Position numbers and translations under genes: made by a program. Shown in pieces: positions 55,455 through 64,000 of a stretch of 64,000 nucleotides of DNA. This stretch comes from Pusillimonas caeni (lineage in GTDB: Bacteria > Pseudomonadota > Gammaproteobacteria > Burkholderiales > Burkholderiaceae_B). Each line of letters starts with the position of its first letter. The stretch's first letter is position 1. The DNA lies in the NCBI RefSeq assembly GCF_003545815.1, contig NZ_PDUW01000008.1:124001-188000 (forward strand), read 5' to 3'. The notes under the pieces were generated by a model that did no database searches, had not been told where the DNA came from, and saw nothing but the letters and a program-made list of their open reading frames with translations.

Positions 55455-57659
55455 TCAAACGCGGGCGGCGGACGGCTCGGGCAGTTCCAGGCCGTAGGTC
55501 TCGACGCCGGTGCTGATCACTTCTTCCGTCAGGCCGAGGGCCCAGCCCGCGGCGACGGCGGCCAGCACGGCGGCGACATCCTCGGACCGCTCGTCCCGCC
55601 CGACCAGCGGCACGTCGTCCAGGCGGCACAGCACGGTCTGCTCCGCGCCGCCGGACAGCACAATGCGTCCGTCAGCGACGAACACGCCGCGTTCGCCATG
55701 GCCCAGATGGGCGTCAAGCACGGCATTGCGGCGATCGAGCGCGAAGTAGATCACCTTGCCGTCGCACAGCCCGGCAAGATCGGCCGCCTGTTCGTCTTCG
55801 GCGTTGAGCACCGCATATCCCGACGGCAGCACAACGTCGACCTGCGTGCGGTAGATGGCGCGCGGCGTGGTGTAATACTCGCCGCCGGTCGGCTGCACAT
55901 CCCAATGCGTCAAGTCCTCTGCCTGCGGCAGGATGTTGGTGACGACGCCGACCGAGCATCGGTCGTAAGCCAGGCCTTCGCCCAGAATCAGTTCGGCGCC
56001 GTTCTCGATGACGGCGGCTTCGACAGCGCTGTTGAGCAGAAGGCGGCGGCCGTCCGCCCAGTTGACGGCATTGCCGGCCTGCACCTGCCGCCGGCCGAGG
56101 AACAGGCCGTCGGCGCATGCCAGGCCGGCATGCCGGCCGGCCAGATACAGCATGTGCGCCACCATCCGGGCAACCGGGGTGCGGCCCCGCGTGCCGCTGA
56201 TGCCGACCAGCGGAATGCGGCCGCTCTCGTGCTGTGCGAAAAGATTGGCGACTATAGCCTGGCCGACCGGACGCGTCTTGCCCTCTCCCGGCTTGATGTG
56301 CATGAGCAGGCCGGGACCGGCGTTGACTTCGACGATGGCCCCTGCCTGTCCGGCCAAAGGCTTGCCGATGTCCTCGCAGACCAGATCGATGCCGGCAATG
56401 TCCAGACCGACGACGCGCGCCGCCAGCGCGGCGGCCTCGGCGGTGTCCGGATGTACTTCGTCGGTACAGTCGAAAGCATGATTGGCGTTGCGCTGGATCA
56501 GCACGACCCGGTCTCGCGCCGGCACCGCGTCGGCGCTCAGCCCCTGGCGCTCGAGCTCGATGCCGGCGGCGGTGTCGATTCGGACGACGGACAAGGGATG
56601 CAGTTCGGTCGGTCCGCGCCGCGGGTCGCTGTTGATCTGGCTGTCGATCAACGCCTGGACGGTCTGCCGCCCGTCGCCCATGACGGTGATAAGGTCGCTG
56701 CGATTGGCGGCGACCAGGCGGCCGCCGACGATCAGCAAGCGGTGTTCAGTGCCCGGAATGGAGCGCTCCACCAATACGCCGGAGCCCTCCTCCACGGCGA
56801 TGGCGTAGGCCCTGGCCACTTCCTCCGGGCTCTTAAGATCGATGAACACGCCGCGCCCGTGATTGCCGTCGATCGGTTTGACCACGACCGGAAAGCCGAT
56901 GTCTGCGGCGGCATCGAGGGCGTCCTCGGCACTGTCCACTTCGCGCCCGGCCGGCACCGGCACGCCGACCGCGGCGATCAGTTCCTTGGTCAGGTTCTTG
57001 TCGCGGGAAATGGCCTCGGCGATGGCGCTGGTCCGGTCGGTCTCCGCCGTCCAGATTCGGCGCATGGCGGCGCCGTAGCCGAGCTGCACGAGATTGCCGT
57101 CGTCGAGCAGGCGGACGTGCGGAATCTTGCGTTCTTCGGCGGCGGCAACGATGGCCGCCGTCGAAGGCCCGAGATATTTGCGGTCCACCAGGCGGCGCAA
57201 CGGCTTGAGCGCCTCGGCCAAATCGAACGGCTCGTCATGGATGGCTGCCAGCAAGACATCGCGGCCGATCGCCAGGGCCAGGCGCGAGCACTCGTCGTGA
57301 AAATTGCTGATCGCCATCTTGTAGACGCCGCGCTCGCTGGTTTCACGGGTGCGGCCGAAGCCGTCCGGCAGGCCGGCCAGCGCCATCAGTTCGATGACGA
57401 TATGTTCGAGGACATGGCCGGCCCAGGTGCCTTCCCGCAGGCGGCGCAGGAAGCCGCCGCGCTCGTCGTAGTTGCAGCGGTGTTCGACCAGGGATGGAAT
57501 CCAGGTCGCGAGACGCTCGTAAAACCCGGGAATCCGATTGGAGGGCAGGTCTTCCAGCTCGCCGATGTCGATCCAGGCTTCGATCGAAGGGGGGTAGGTC
57601 CAGATGCTGGGACCCCGCAGCGAAATCGTGTTTCGAAAAACAACGTCGTACTTCTTCAT
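55455..57659 (-). CDS. Degenerate cyanophycin synthetase paralogue (CphA')
   Basis: A 734-residue protein similar to the CphA encoded just downstream. The ATP-grasp domain is kept (PVVVKPIDGNHGRGVFIDL, about residues 230-250). In the Mur-ligase domain the P-loop reads GTRGRTP (near 488-494) instead of GTNGKTT, losing the Lys needed to hold ATP phosphates, and the last ~130 residues of that domain are absent. It probably cannot add arginine, and may act on aspartyl addition or regulate CphA. It begins the pair, separated from cphA by 49 bp, with a 125-bp AT-rich region upstream. Confidence 0.9.
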   Translation of the reverse strand: MKKYDVVFRNTISLRGPSIWTYPPSIEAWIDIGELEDLPSNRIPGFYERLATWIPSLVEHRCNYDERGGFLRRLREGTWAGHVLEHIVIELMALAGLPDGFGRTRETSERGVYKMAISNFHDECSRLALAIGRDVLLAAIHDEPFDLAEALKPLRRLVDRKYLGPSTAAIVAAAEERKIPHVRLLDDGNLVQLGYGAAMRRIWTAETDRTSAIAEAISRDKNLTKELIAAVGVPVPAGREVDSAEDALDAAADIGFPVVVKPIDGNHGRGVFIDLKSPEEVARAYAIAVEEGSGVLVERSIPGTEHRLLIVGGRLVAANRSDLITVMGDGRQTVQALIDSQINSDPRRGPTELHPLSVVRIDTAAGIELERQGLSADAVPARDRVVLIQRNANHAFDCTDEVHPDTAEAAALAARVVGLDIAGIDLVCEDIGKPLAGQAGAIVEVNAGPGLLMHIKPGEGKTRPVGQAIVANLFAQHESGRIPLVGISGTRGRTPVARMVAHMLYLAGRHAGLACADGLFLGRRQVQAGNAVNWADGRRLLLNSAVEAAVIENGAELILGEGLAYDRCSVGVVTNILPQAEDLTHWDVQPTGGEYYTTPRAIYRTQVDVVLPSGYAVLNAEDEQAADLAGLCDGKVIYFALDRRNAVLDAHLGHGERGVFVADGRIVLSGGAEQTVLCRLDDVPLVGRDERSEDVAAVLAAVAAGWALGLTEEVISTGVETYGLELPEPSAARV

Positions 57660-57784
57660 GGTGGCGGAGTCCGATGGCCCGTGGAACCAGTGAATCGGCT
57701 GGCTCGCACATTATCTGCCCTTTTTTCGTTCAGCAGATGAGCGTTAAAAAGAATAAATTGATACTTTTTATTACAAAACTCTCT
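57660..57784 (-). promoter_or_regulatory. AT-rich interval before the cyanophycin synthetase pair
   Basis: 125 bp between the DUF1854 gene and the paralogue. It is strongly AT-rich and probably holds the promoter of the synthetase pair, but no -35/-10 pair is confidently assigned. Confidence 0.35.
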
Positions 57785-58255
57785 TCACAGAAAACGGTCC
57801 AGCAGCTTCCTGCTTCGCTTGTCCAACGCGGCTACGTCGCGCACCAGAAAATGGACGCCATGGCTATCGGCGACCATCAGACGCGTGCGGCCCAGCCGGC
57901 GGATATCCTCTTCGCCCTTCAATGTCAGCTCGGTCGGGCCGCGGTCGGTCAGCACTTTCCACGTACTCGGACAAACGAAGCCTGACACCTCGACAATGCG
58001 TTCGATCTCGGGTATGAATTCGCGCGCCGCCAACTCTTCTTCGATCATGGCGCGGATGGGCGCCGGCAGGCCCGACAGGCGTTCGACCCAGCCGACCTCA
58101 TGTCCTTCGGCGCTGACCAGAGACAGCCCCTCGTCCGGCGCAGCGATGGGAAAGGCCCGTACCGGCGTGACGCCGACATGGCGCCGGCCGTCGAAAGTCG
58201 TCAGGACCAGCCGGCCGTAGGCGTCGCGCTGCAATTGAAAAGAATCGACCATCAT
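57785..58255 (-). CDS. DUF1854 protein associated with cyanophycin metabolism
   Basis: A 156-residue soluble protein beginning MMVDSFQLQRDAYGRLVLTTFDG and containing RREF-like EFIPEIERIVEVSGF and TWKVLTDRGPTELTLKGEEDIRRL. The DUF1854 family occurs beside cyanophycin synthetase genes in proteobacteria. Its ATG overlaps the ABC exporter stop (ATGA at 58252-58255), so the two are probably made together. No catalytic motif is visible. Confidence 0.85.
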   Translation of the reverse strand: MMVDSFQLQRDAYGRLVLTTFDGRRHVGVTPVRAFPIAAPDEGLSLVSAEGHEVGWVERLSGLPAPIRAMIEEELAAREFIPEIERIVEVSGFVCPSTWKVLTDRGPTELTLKGEEDIRRLGRTRLMVADSHGVHFLVRDVAALDKRSRKLLDRFL

Positions 58256-60573
58256 GATCGTTCCGATGCGGTTTCGGATATTACCGGCCGGGCGGCTTCG
58301 CTGAGCGGCGATGCCTCGTCGCCGTTCTCGGCGGTGCGCGCCTGCGCCATGAAGAGCTTGTAGTAGTAGCCCTCTGCGGCCATCAGCCGGTCGTGGGAGC
58401 CGATCTCGACGATCCGGCCGCGGTCCATGACCACCAGCCGATCGGCCTTGCGCAGCGTGGACAAACGGTGGGCGATGGCGATGGTGGTACGCCCCTTGAC
58501 CAGGTTGTCCAGCGCCTTCTGGATCTCGTTCTCGGTCTCGGTATCGACCGCCGACGTGGCTTCATCGAGGATCAGGATGCGGGGATCGATCAGCAGCGCG
58601 CGGGCGATCGAAATGCGTTGGCGCTCGCCGCCGGACAGGCCCTGGCCGCGCTCGCCGACCAGCGAATCATAGCCATGCGGCAGGCGCAGAATGAACTCGT
58701 GGGCATGGGCGGCGCGCGCGGCATCGATGATTTCGGCGCGCGTGGCCTCGGGCTTGCCGTAAGCGATATTGTCGGCAATCGTTCCGAAAAACAGGAACGG
58801 CTCCTGCAGCACCAGCCCGATATGCCGGCGAAACTCATTGACCGGGACGGAGCGCACGTCGACGCCGTCGATCAGCACCCGCCCCTCGGCTACGTCGTAG
58901 AAGCGGCAGATCAGGTTGACCAGGGTGGACTTGCCCGATCCGGAGTGTCCGACCAGGCCGATCATTTCGCCGGGTTGAATGACCAGGTCCACATCCCTGA
59001 TGACTGCGCGGGTGCCGTAGCGGAAACTGGCGCGCTGCAGTTCGATGCGGCCGGCCACCTTACCCAGGCGCACCGGATTGGCCGGCTCGGGCACGCTGGA
59101 AACGTGGTCGAGAATATCGAAGATGCGTTTGGTCGAGGACGCGGCCCGCTGCGTCGCCGAGACGATGCGGCTCATCGAATCCAGGCGCGTGTAGAAGCGT
59201 CCGATATAGGCGAGAAAGGCGGTCAGCACGCCGACGGAGGAATCGCCGCGGGCGATCTGCCAGATTCCGAACACCCAGACGATGAGCAGGCCGATTTCGG
59301 TCAGCAGCGTCACGGTCGGCGTGAAGAGCGACCAGGTCCGGTTCAGTTTGTCGTTCATCGCCAGATTGTGCTCGTTGGCATCGCGAAAGCGCGCCGCCTC
59401 GCGCTTTTCCTGGGCGAATGCCTTGACAACGCGTATGCCCGGGATGGTGTCGGCCAGCACATTGGTGACTTCCGCCCAGACGCGGTCGATCTTCTCGAAG
59501 CCGGTGCGTAGCCGCTCGCGCACCAGGTGGATCAGCCACGCGATGATGGGCAAAGGCAGCAGCGTGACCAGCGCCAGCCACGGGTTGATCGAGAACAGAA
59601 TCACCGAAGTCATGGCGATCATCAGCACGTCGGTGGCGAAATTGAGCAGATCGAGCGACAGGAAGATGTTGATCCGGTCGGTCTCATTGCCCAGGCGCGC
59701 CATCAGATCGCCGGTGCGCTTGCCGCCGAAGTATTCGAGCGACAGGCCCAGCAGATGCTCGTAGGTCCGCGTGCGCAGGTCGCGGCCGATGCGCTCGGAA
59801 ACCCGTGCCAGAACATAAGTGCGCAGCCATCCCAGCACCCAGGCGAGCGCCGCGGCGCCCAGGAGGCCGCCCAGATACATGCGGACCAATGGCCAATCGA
59901 TGGGTCGGCCGTTCTGAAACGGAATCAGCACCTTGTCCATCAGCGGCATGGTGAGATACGGCGGCACCAGCGTCGCCGCGGTCGAGGCCAGCGTCAGCGC
60001 GAAACCGGCGAACAAGCGCCAGCGGTATGGCCGGGCGAAGCGCCAGAGGCGCAGCAGCGTCCAGGTCGATGGCGCGGCGGTTCCACGCATACAAGCGGGA
60101 CATTCGCCTTCAGGCGTCAGCGGCGTCCTGCATTTGGAGCAGACGCCCTCGGCAGCCTGTTCCCGGCATGCTGCGCCGTTCGCCGGGCCGTCGCGGCACA
60201 GCTCGAACGCGGCGATGAGCTCCATGGCCGCGACATTGCGTCCGAGCGTGTAGCGCCAGCAAGCCAATCGGCCCCGATCGTCGAGCAGCTCGAGCTGGCC
60301 GACACCGGCATGATCGAGATGCTCGAGCCGCAGCCCGGACCGCAACGGCCAGCTTTGCCAGGATGCGTCCTGCGGAGCGCGGGCCAGCACGCGGCGGTCG
60401 GTGACCACGACCAGCCCGACGGCAAAGCGCAATTTTGCGTCGAGATCGGTTTCGAGGCAGGCCCTCACCCGCTCACCGGCCTGCAGGGCGGCGAACAGCT
60501 CGGCGGCAAAGCGCTCCGGCACGGCGGACGCGAGGACGCCGGCGGTGTCCGTCGAAAGCGGTGCAGCGGTCAT
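58252..60573 (-). CDS. ABC exporter with N-terminal domain and zinc ribbon, cyanophycin-associated
   Basis: A 773-residue half-transporter. Residues about 10-130 are a soluble domain of unknown fold. Residues 145-161 are a zinc-ribbon-like C145-x2-C148 ... C158-x2-C161. The six-helix membrane domain follows (about 185-495). The nucleotide-binding domain has GHSGSGKSTLVNL (Walker A near 565), LSGGERQRIS, ILILDEATSAVD and IAHRLSTLR. It probably works as a homodimer. The substrate is unknown. It stands first in the cyanophycin set; the start at 60573 has an AGGTG upstream. Confidence 0.88.
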   Translation of the reverse strand: MTAAPLSTDTAGVLASAVPERFAAELFAALQAGERVRACLETDLDAKLRFAVGLVVVTDRRVLARAPQDASWQSWPLRSGLRLEHLDHAGVGQLELLDDRGRLACWRYTLGRNVAAMELIAAFELCRDGPANGAACREQAAEGVCSKCRTPLTPEGECPACMRGTAAPSTWTLLRLWRFARPYRWRLFAGFALTLASTAATLVPPYLTMPLMDKVLIPFQNGRPIDWPLVRMYLGGLLGAAALAWVLGWLRTYVLARVSERIGRDLRTRTYEHLLGLSLEYFGGKRTGDLMARLGNETDRINIFLSLDLLNFATDVLMIAMTSVILFSINPWLALVTLLPLPIIAWLIHLVRERLRTGFEKIDRVWAEVTNVLADTIPGIRVVKAFAQEKREAARFRDANEHNLAMNDKLNRTWSLFTPTVTLLTEIGLLIVWVFGIWQIARGDSSVGVLTAFLAYIGRFYTRLDSMSRIVSATQRAASSTKRIFDILDHVSSVPEPANPVRLGKVAGRIELQRASFRYGTRAVIRDVDLVIQPGEMIGLVGHSGSGKSTLVNLICRFYDVAEGRVLIDGVDVRSVPVNEFRRHIGLVLQEPFLFFGTIADNIAYGKPEATRAEIIDAARAAHAHEFILRLPHGYDSLVGERGQGLSGGERQRISIARALLIDPRILILDEATSAVDTETENEIQKALDNLVKGRTTIAIAHRLSTLRKADRLVVMDRGRIVEIGSHDRLMAAEGYYYKLFMAQARTAENGDEASPLSEAARPVISETASERS

Positions 60574-60678
60574 CACGCGAAAATCACCTGGATATCCCCG
60601 GGGCCCTGGAGCAGTCCGGCGCAAAGCCGCCCATGCGACAGGCATGGAAACATGATCTTTACACGGAGGGATCGTAGA

Positions 60679-61587
60679 TTAGCGCTGTTTCCCCCCGCCG
60701 TCCAGCCGCTGGGCAAGGCGCTGGGCGTCGAAAGGCGCCTGGCTTTTCGTGTCATTGTCAAAGTAGCAATACACGTCTCGCCGCGATCGCTTGCGGGACG
60801 CCAAATCCGGCGCGATCAGGCGGGCGTCCGCGGGCTGGCTTCCAGCCGCCCATTGCCGAATCCGGGCGGCCCAGCGATCCAGCGACGCATCCGTGTATTC
60901 ACCGGCATACTTGGTTTGCGTGCCATGCAGCCGCAAGTAAACGAAATCAGACGTGAGGTCCTGCACACAGGGCCAATTCGCGGTGGAATCCGAGACCACC
61001 AGGCCGCAGCGGTATTTGCGCAGCAGCTTTATGAATGCCGCGTCCCGAAAGCTATCGTGGCGGATCTCGACCGCGTGGCGCATGGGGCGGTTCTGGTCGA
61101 TGGCCACATAGGGCTCCTTGACGTGCTGGTCGTGGCGCCGGGCCAGCTCGAGCGCGCCACTGCCGTCCTTGGGAAGCATGGCCAGAAAAGCCTCGAAGCG
61201 CCCGGCCTCGAACTTGAAGTTCGGCGGAAACTGCCAGAGTATCGGCCCAAGCTTTTCCCGAAGCAAAAATACCCCCTGAGCGAAGAAGTTCGCCATGGCC
61301 ACCTGGGCGGTCTCATTCCGGAAACGCAGTATGTGGGTCAGATACCGAGAGCCTTTTACACTGAAGACAAAGTCGGACGGCGTCTCGTCGTACCAAGCCC
61401 TGAAGCTTTTGAGCGACTGAAGCTTGTAGTGCGTCCCGTTTATTTCTATGGTGTTCATCGCGCGCGAGGCGAAATGCAGTTCGCTCGCCTGGCGCAGGCC
61501 CTCGGGGTAAAAAAGACCGCGCCAACCGCCATAGCGCCACCCGGATATGCCGACGCGCACGATGCCTGGCTTGATGTGGCCAGCCAT
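60679..61587 (-). CDS. DUF72 domain protein
   Basis: A 302-residue cytoplasmic protein. The TIM-barrel-like DUF72 domain begins RVGISGWRYGGWRGLFYPEG (about 11-30) and includes SVKGSRYLTHILR, LWQFPPNF and AVEIRHDSF. Its function is unknown. The ribosome binding site GAAGGAA precedes the start at 61587. It is upstream of the ABC exporter gene on the same strand (105-bp gap) and divergent from the hydrophilic protein gene. Confidence 0.9.
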   Translation of the reverse strand: MAGHIKPGIVRVGISGWRYGGWRGLFYPEGLRQASELHFASRAMNTIEINGTHYKLQSLKSFRAWYDETPSDFVFSVKGSRYLTHILRFRNETAQVAMANFFAQGVFLLREKLGPILWQFPPNFKFEAGRFEAFLAMLPKDGSGALELARRHDQHVKEPYVAIDQNRPMRHAVEIRHDSFRDAAFIKLLRKYRCGLVVSDSTANWPCVQDLTSDFVYLRLHGTQTKYAGEYTDASLDRWAARIRQWAAGSQPADARLIAPDLASRKRSRRDVYCYFDNDTKSQAPFDAQRLAQRLDGGGKQR

Positions 61588-61734
61588 ATCGGTTTCCTTC
61601 ACTTGGCAAAGACCATTCCGGAGCAACTGCCATGCCGGGCAGGAATGCCTTTTGCTCTCTGTACACATCGGATCCACATGTTCGGCCCGCCTTGCCAAGC
61701 GGCGCGGAACGCAGAACCCAGCCAGGAGAGCGAT

Positions 61735-62181
61735 ATGCCAGACGAATCCAAGACCGGCCGCAAAGACACATTGCAAAGCCACGAAAAGCCGAACCGCAAT
61801 ATCCAGGGCAAGGCCGACGCCCAGCCGGGGACGGAAGAAACGCCCTACGAACGGACGCATACCGGCCTTCGAGCAGCCGGCCATGGCGGAGGCGAACTGG
61901 ACGGCGGCGGGATAGCGCCCGAGGAACGCACCGAGCAGGGCTATGCATTCGGCGGCGGTGGACAAGGGCATACGCCGGTGCGCAGCCAGCAGTATGAAGC
62001 CGAGGAAGACCTGGAAAGCCGCAGCGGCCCCTTTACGCGGACAGGCCGACCCGGCGGCGATGCTCAAAAGGGCGCCGCTGAAACATCAGGCGCGGAAGGC
62101 CGCAAGGACTCCGCGCAAGCGTCATCCCCGCGAGACCGCAAGGACACCGCCCAGACGCCCGGAGCAGGAAAGAAAGCCTGA
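61735..62181 (+). CDS. Hydrophilic low-complexity protein of unknown function
   Basis: A 148-residue protein with a good GGAGAG before the start at 61735. It is rich in Gly, Glu, Arg and Lys, with no hydrophobic core or signal peptide, and is predicted to be disordered. Gly clusters (GGGELDGGG, FGGGGQG) and charged repeats near the end (GRKDSAQA, RKDTAQ) stand out. It could resemble stress-induced hydrophilins, but no family is recognised. Confidence 0.6.
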   Translation: MPDESKTGRKDTLQSHEKPNRNIQGKADAQPGTEETPYERTHTGLRAAGHGGGELDGGGIAPEERTEQGYAFGGGGQGHTPVRSQQYEAEEDLESRSGPFTRTGRPGGDAQKGAAETSGAEGRKDSAQASSPRDRKDTAQTPGAGKKA

Positions 62182-62272
62182 CCTGACTTCGCATGTCATC
62201 GACATGGCCTCGGGGCCAAGCGCTTCGGCAAGCGCCGTTCGGCGGGCGGCCGGTCTGGGCGAGCCGACCCAC

Positions 62273-63220
62273 TCATCTCGGGAGGCCGCGTTTTTTCAGG
62301 GCATGGCTGGGAGGATGTCCGAAGCGCTCGGTGTAGCGCTTGGTGAAATGCGAAGGATTGTTGAACCCGCATGCGTATGCGATCTCGGTGACGCTGGCCG
62401 CCGCTGCCGCGCCCAGCAAGTCATTGGCCATGTCCAGCCGGGACCGGATCAGATACGCTTCGAACGATGTGTCGCCATGCCTGGCAAACAATCTATGCAG
62501 AGTGCGCAGCGAAACGCGGCACGCGGACGCCACCTGCGCGGCGGACAGCTCGGCGTCGGCCAGATGCCGATCGACATAGCGCTTTACGATTTCAAATGAG
62601 GATTCGGTCGCCGTGGGTACAGAGACTCCGGCATCGACGAAATGCATGCCGAGCACGGCCGCCAGGGCGCCAACCAAGGTCTCGACCGACTGCCTCTGCG
62701 TGCTTCGCTGATGGTTTGTCAGCGTGACGACCAGCTCTTTGAGCAATGGGGCCAATGTATCTTCTTTGCGGATGAACAGAGGTCCGAACGAACGCATGAC
62801 GACGGGCAGCCGGGCGCCCAGCGCATGCCGCGGCATCACGACGAGGCTGCGCTTGGTGTGCTGGGGGAAGGCCACTTCGAACGCAGAGGACGTGTCCAGC
62901 AGGCAGAAGTCGCCCGGCCTCGATACGCCCTCTTTCCGGCCCTGCAAGATATGAGCGGTTCCGGACCATTGAAAACTCAAGATCAGGCTGTCTTCGGTCG
63001 TGCGGCGCAGCCGCGGAGCCCGGCGGAAAATACGGTGCGGTGAGTTGGTGAAATTGACCAGCCTGATATCTTGATGCTGGCGGCTGTACATGGCGCCTTC
63101 GAACTGGGGTTCGCTCGCCGCAAAATCGGTATCCATAATACCGCTACGCACCGCATCAAGCCAAAACTCAATGGGATTCAAGCTTCGATTTGTGTTCCAG
63201 GCTTGCCAATCTGCAGACAT
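62273..63220 (-). CDS. AraC-family transcriptional regulator
   Basis: A 315-residue regulator with an N-terminal ligand-binding domain (about 1-195) and a C-terminal AraC DNA-binding domain. The latter has two helix-turn-helix motifs: LSAAQVASACRVSLRTLHRL and VTEIAYACGFNNPSHFTKRY. The arrangement resembles AraC regulators with an AraC_binding_2 sensing domain. The start at 63220 is chosen over an upstream one; the ribosome binding site is weak. It is divergent from the Bug-family gene and might control it. Confidence 0.9.
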   Translation of the reverse strand: MSADWQAWNTNRSLNPIEFWLDAVRSGIMDTDFAASEPQFEGAMYSRQHQDIRLVNFTNSPHRIFRRAPRLRRTTEDSLILSFQWSGTAHILQGRKEGVSRPGDFCLLDTSSAFEVAFPQHTKRSLVVMPRHALGARLPVVMRSFGPLFIRKEDTLAPLLKELVVTLTNHQRSTQRQSVETLVGALAAVLGMHFVDAGVSVPTATESSFEIVKRYVDRHLADAELSAAQVASACRVSLRTLHRLFARHGDTSFEAYLIRSRLDMANDLLGAAAAASVTEIAYACGFNNPSHFTKRYTERFGHPPSHALKKRGLPR

Positions 63221-63495
63221 AGAATTCAGAAATACTCGAGAAACTGCCAACACTGCTGGTGAATCAATAGAATTAATTAGTCTAATCAGAGCGCCAACGG
63301 ACCGCAACGGGGTTTACCCCTGGGCGCCTGCCCCGGTCCGGATACAGCTCGCCAAGCCCATACGCCAGCCTGACACTGTCAGACAAATCGCGTGGCACGC
63401 ACAACCATGACAATCGTCTTCTTGGATCATAAAGTGGGAGCCAGGCAGCACTTTGTGATTGCGCCGTCGCGAACGGCCGCAGTGAGGAGACCCAT

Positions 63496-64000
63496 ATGAA
63501 GATGAAAAACATGATTGCCGCCGCGCTGGCCTTCGGCGCCCTGGCCGGCGGACCCGCCGCCGCCCAGCAGGCCTCTTACCCTGAGCGCGTCGTCAAGATC
63601 ATTGCCGGATTTCCGCCCGGCGGCGGCAACGACGTGCTCGCGCGTCTGCTGGCGGAAAGGCTTCAAAACGTTCTCGGCCAGCCCTTTGTGGTGGAAAACC
63701 GGCCCGGTGCGAACGGGTTCATTGCCTTCGACGCCGTCAGAAAGTCGAAGCCTGACGGCTATACCCTGCTGGTCGGCCCAAGCAGCGGCATGGCCGTCAA
63801 CCCCGCCGTATACCGCAAGCTTCCGTATGACCCGCTGAAAGACTTCGCGCCCATCAGCATGGTCGGCGGGTTTCCCTTGCTGGTCACGGTAAAGCCCGAC
63901 AGCCCGTACAAAACGCTCGATGACTTCGTGCAAGCCGCAAGGAAGGACCCCGACAGCATAGACTACGGCTCGGCGGCGACATCGTTCCAGCTCGCCACCG
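63496..64000 (+). CDS. Bug-family solute-binding protein (partial, runs off window)
   Basis: The first 168 codons of a tripartite tricarboxylate transporter (TctC/Bug) periplasmic binding protein. A signal peptide (MIAAALAFGALAGGPAAA) is followed by YPERVVKIIAGFPPGGGNDVLARL, the VVENRPGANGFIAFDAV region and SKPDGYTLLVGPSSGMAVNP. GAGGAG precedes the ATG at 63496. The 3' end lies beyond 64000; full members have about 320 residues. The ligand is probably a carboxylate. Confidence 0.93.
   Translation, partial: MKMKNMIAAALAFGALAGGPAAAQQASYPERVVKIIAGFPPGGGNDVLARLLAERLQNVLGQPFVVENRPGANGFIAFDAVRKSKPDGYTLLVGPSSGMAVNPAVYRKLPYDPLKDFAPISMVGGFPLLVTVKPDSPYKTLDDFVQAARKDPDSIDYGSAATSFQLAT

Noticed and set aside
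55140-57740. An 866-codon rightward open frame across the cyanophycin synthetase genes
   Set aside because: Antisense to CphA and its paralogue, a usual effect of high GC content; no start signal or domain.
59527-62181. An 884-codon rightward open frame across the ABC exporter and DUF72 genes
   Set aside because: It is antisense to two well-supported genes and lacks any family pattern; only its last 149 codons (from 61735) have a ribosome binding site and a clear gene context.

Overview
The window looks like chromosomal DNA of a high-GC betaproteobacterium of the order Burkholderiales, most likely the family Alcaligenaceae (Bordetella/Achromobacter relatives). The basis is gene content: a Bug-family solute-binding protein, a proteobacterial two-gene cyanophycin locus, a surE-pcm-nlpD block, paired TpsA/TpsB secretion genes and an unfused soxR. 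No rRNA, tRNA, CRISPR array, prophage or intact insertion sequence was recognised. Genus and species are not claimed.

Layout. 1-3110: a 32-bp inverted repeat, a YbdG-type mechanosensitive channel and argH, whose -10 box lies almost on the start codon. 3173-11510: a two-partner secretion locus (TpsB transporter, 1312-residue TpsA adhesin), a small unknown gene, and a BTAD/cyclase-like/ATPase regulator that is cut short where it runs into rlmD. 11437-20260: housekeeping genes (rlmD, a Spy-like chaperone, a PolB-type exonuclease, nlpD, pcm, surE, plsY, tsaD, a purine permease). The slot after nlpD, where rpoS often sits, holds the exonuclease. 20248-26978: a four-gene RND efflux operon with the order of Pseudomonas mexGHI-opmD, divergent from soxR, with a near-perfect SoxR box inside the shared promoter region. 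27060-40325: thioredoxin, a YigZ-family protein, a YbiT-type ABC-F protein, a prolyl oligopeptidase, ldcA, tadA, a HAD phosphatase, the NAD(P)HX repair enzyme, a YadGH-type ABC-2 transporter, yajQ, an MFS transporter and an I78 inhibitor lipoprotein.

40432-47721: two copies of a 47-bp terminator-like repeat, an alpha/beta hydrolase, then a LysR regulator divergent from a sulfatase/phosphonate monoester hydrolase-cupin-MFS operon, with a GntP-type permease convergent to it. This resembles a small catabolic island. 47934-52737: an outer-membrane protein, a tannase/feruloyl-esterase lipoprotein, several gene remnants (DUF3016, EamA and MocR-type pieces that look like a deletion scar) and a HigBA-type toxin-antitoxin pair under a perfect palindrome.

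52802-60573: a cyanophycin locus read leftward. It encodes an ABC exporter with an added N-terminal domain and zinc ribbon, a DUF1854 protein, a degenerate C-terminally shortened CphA paralogue and a full CphA. This is the most coherent specialised system in the window. 60679-64000: a DUF72 protein, a disordered hydrophilic protein, an AraC regulator and the start of a Bug-family binding protein that runs off the end.
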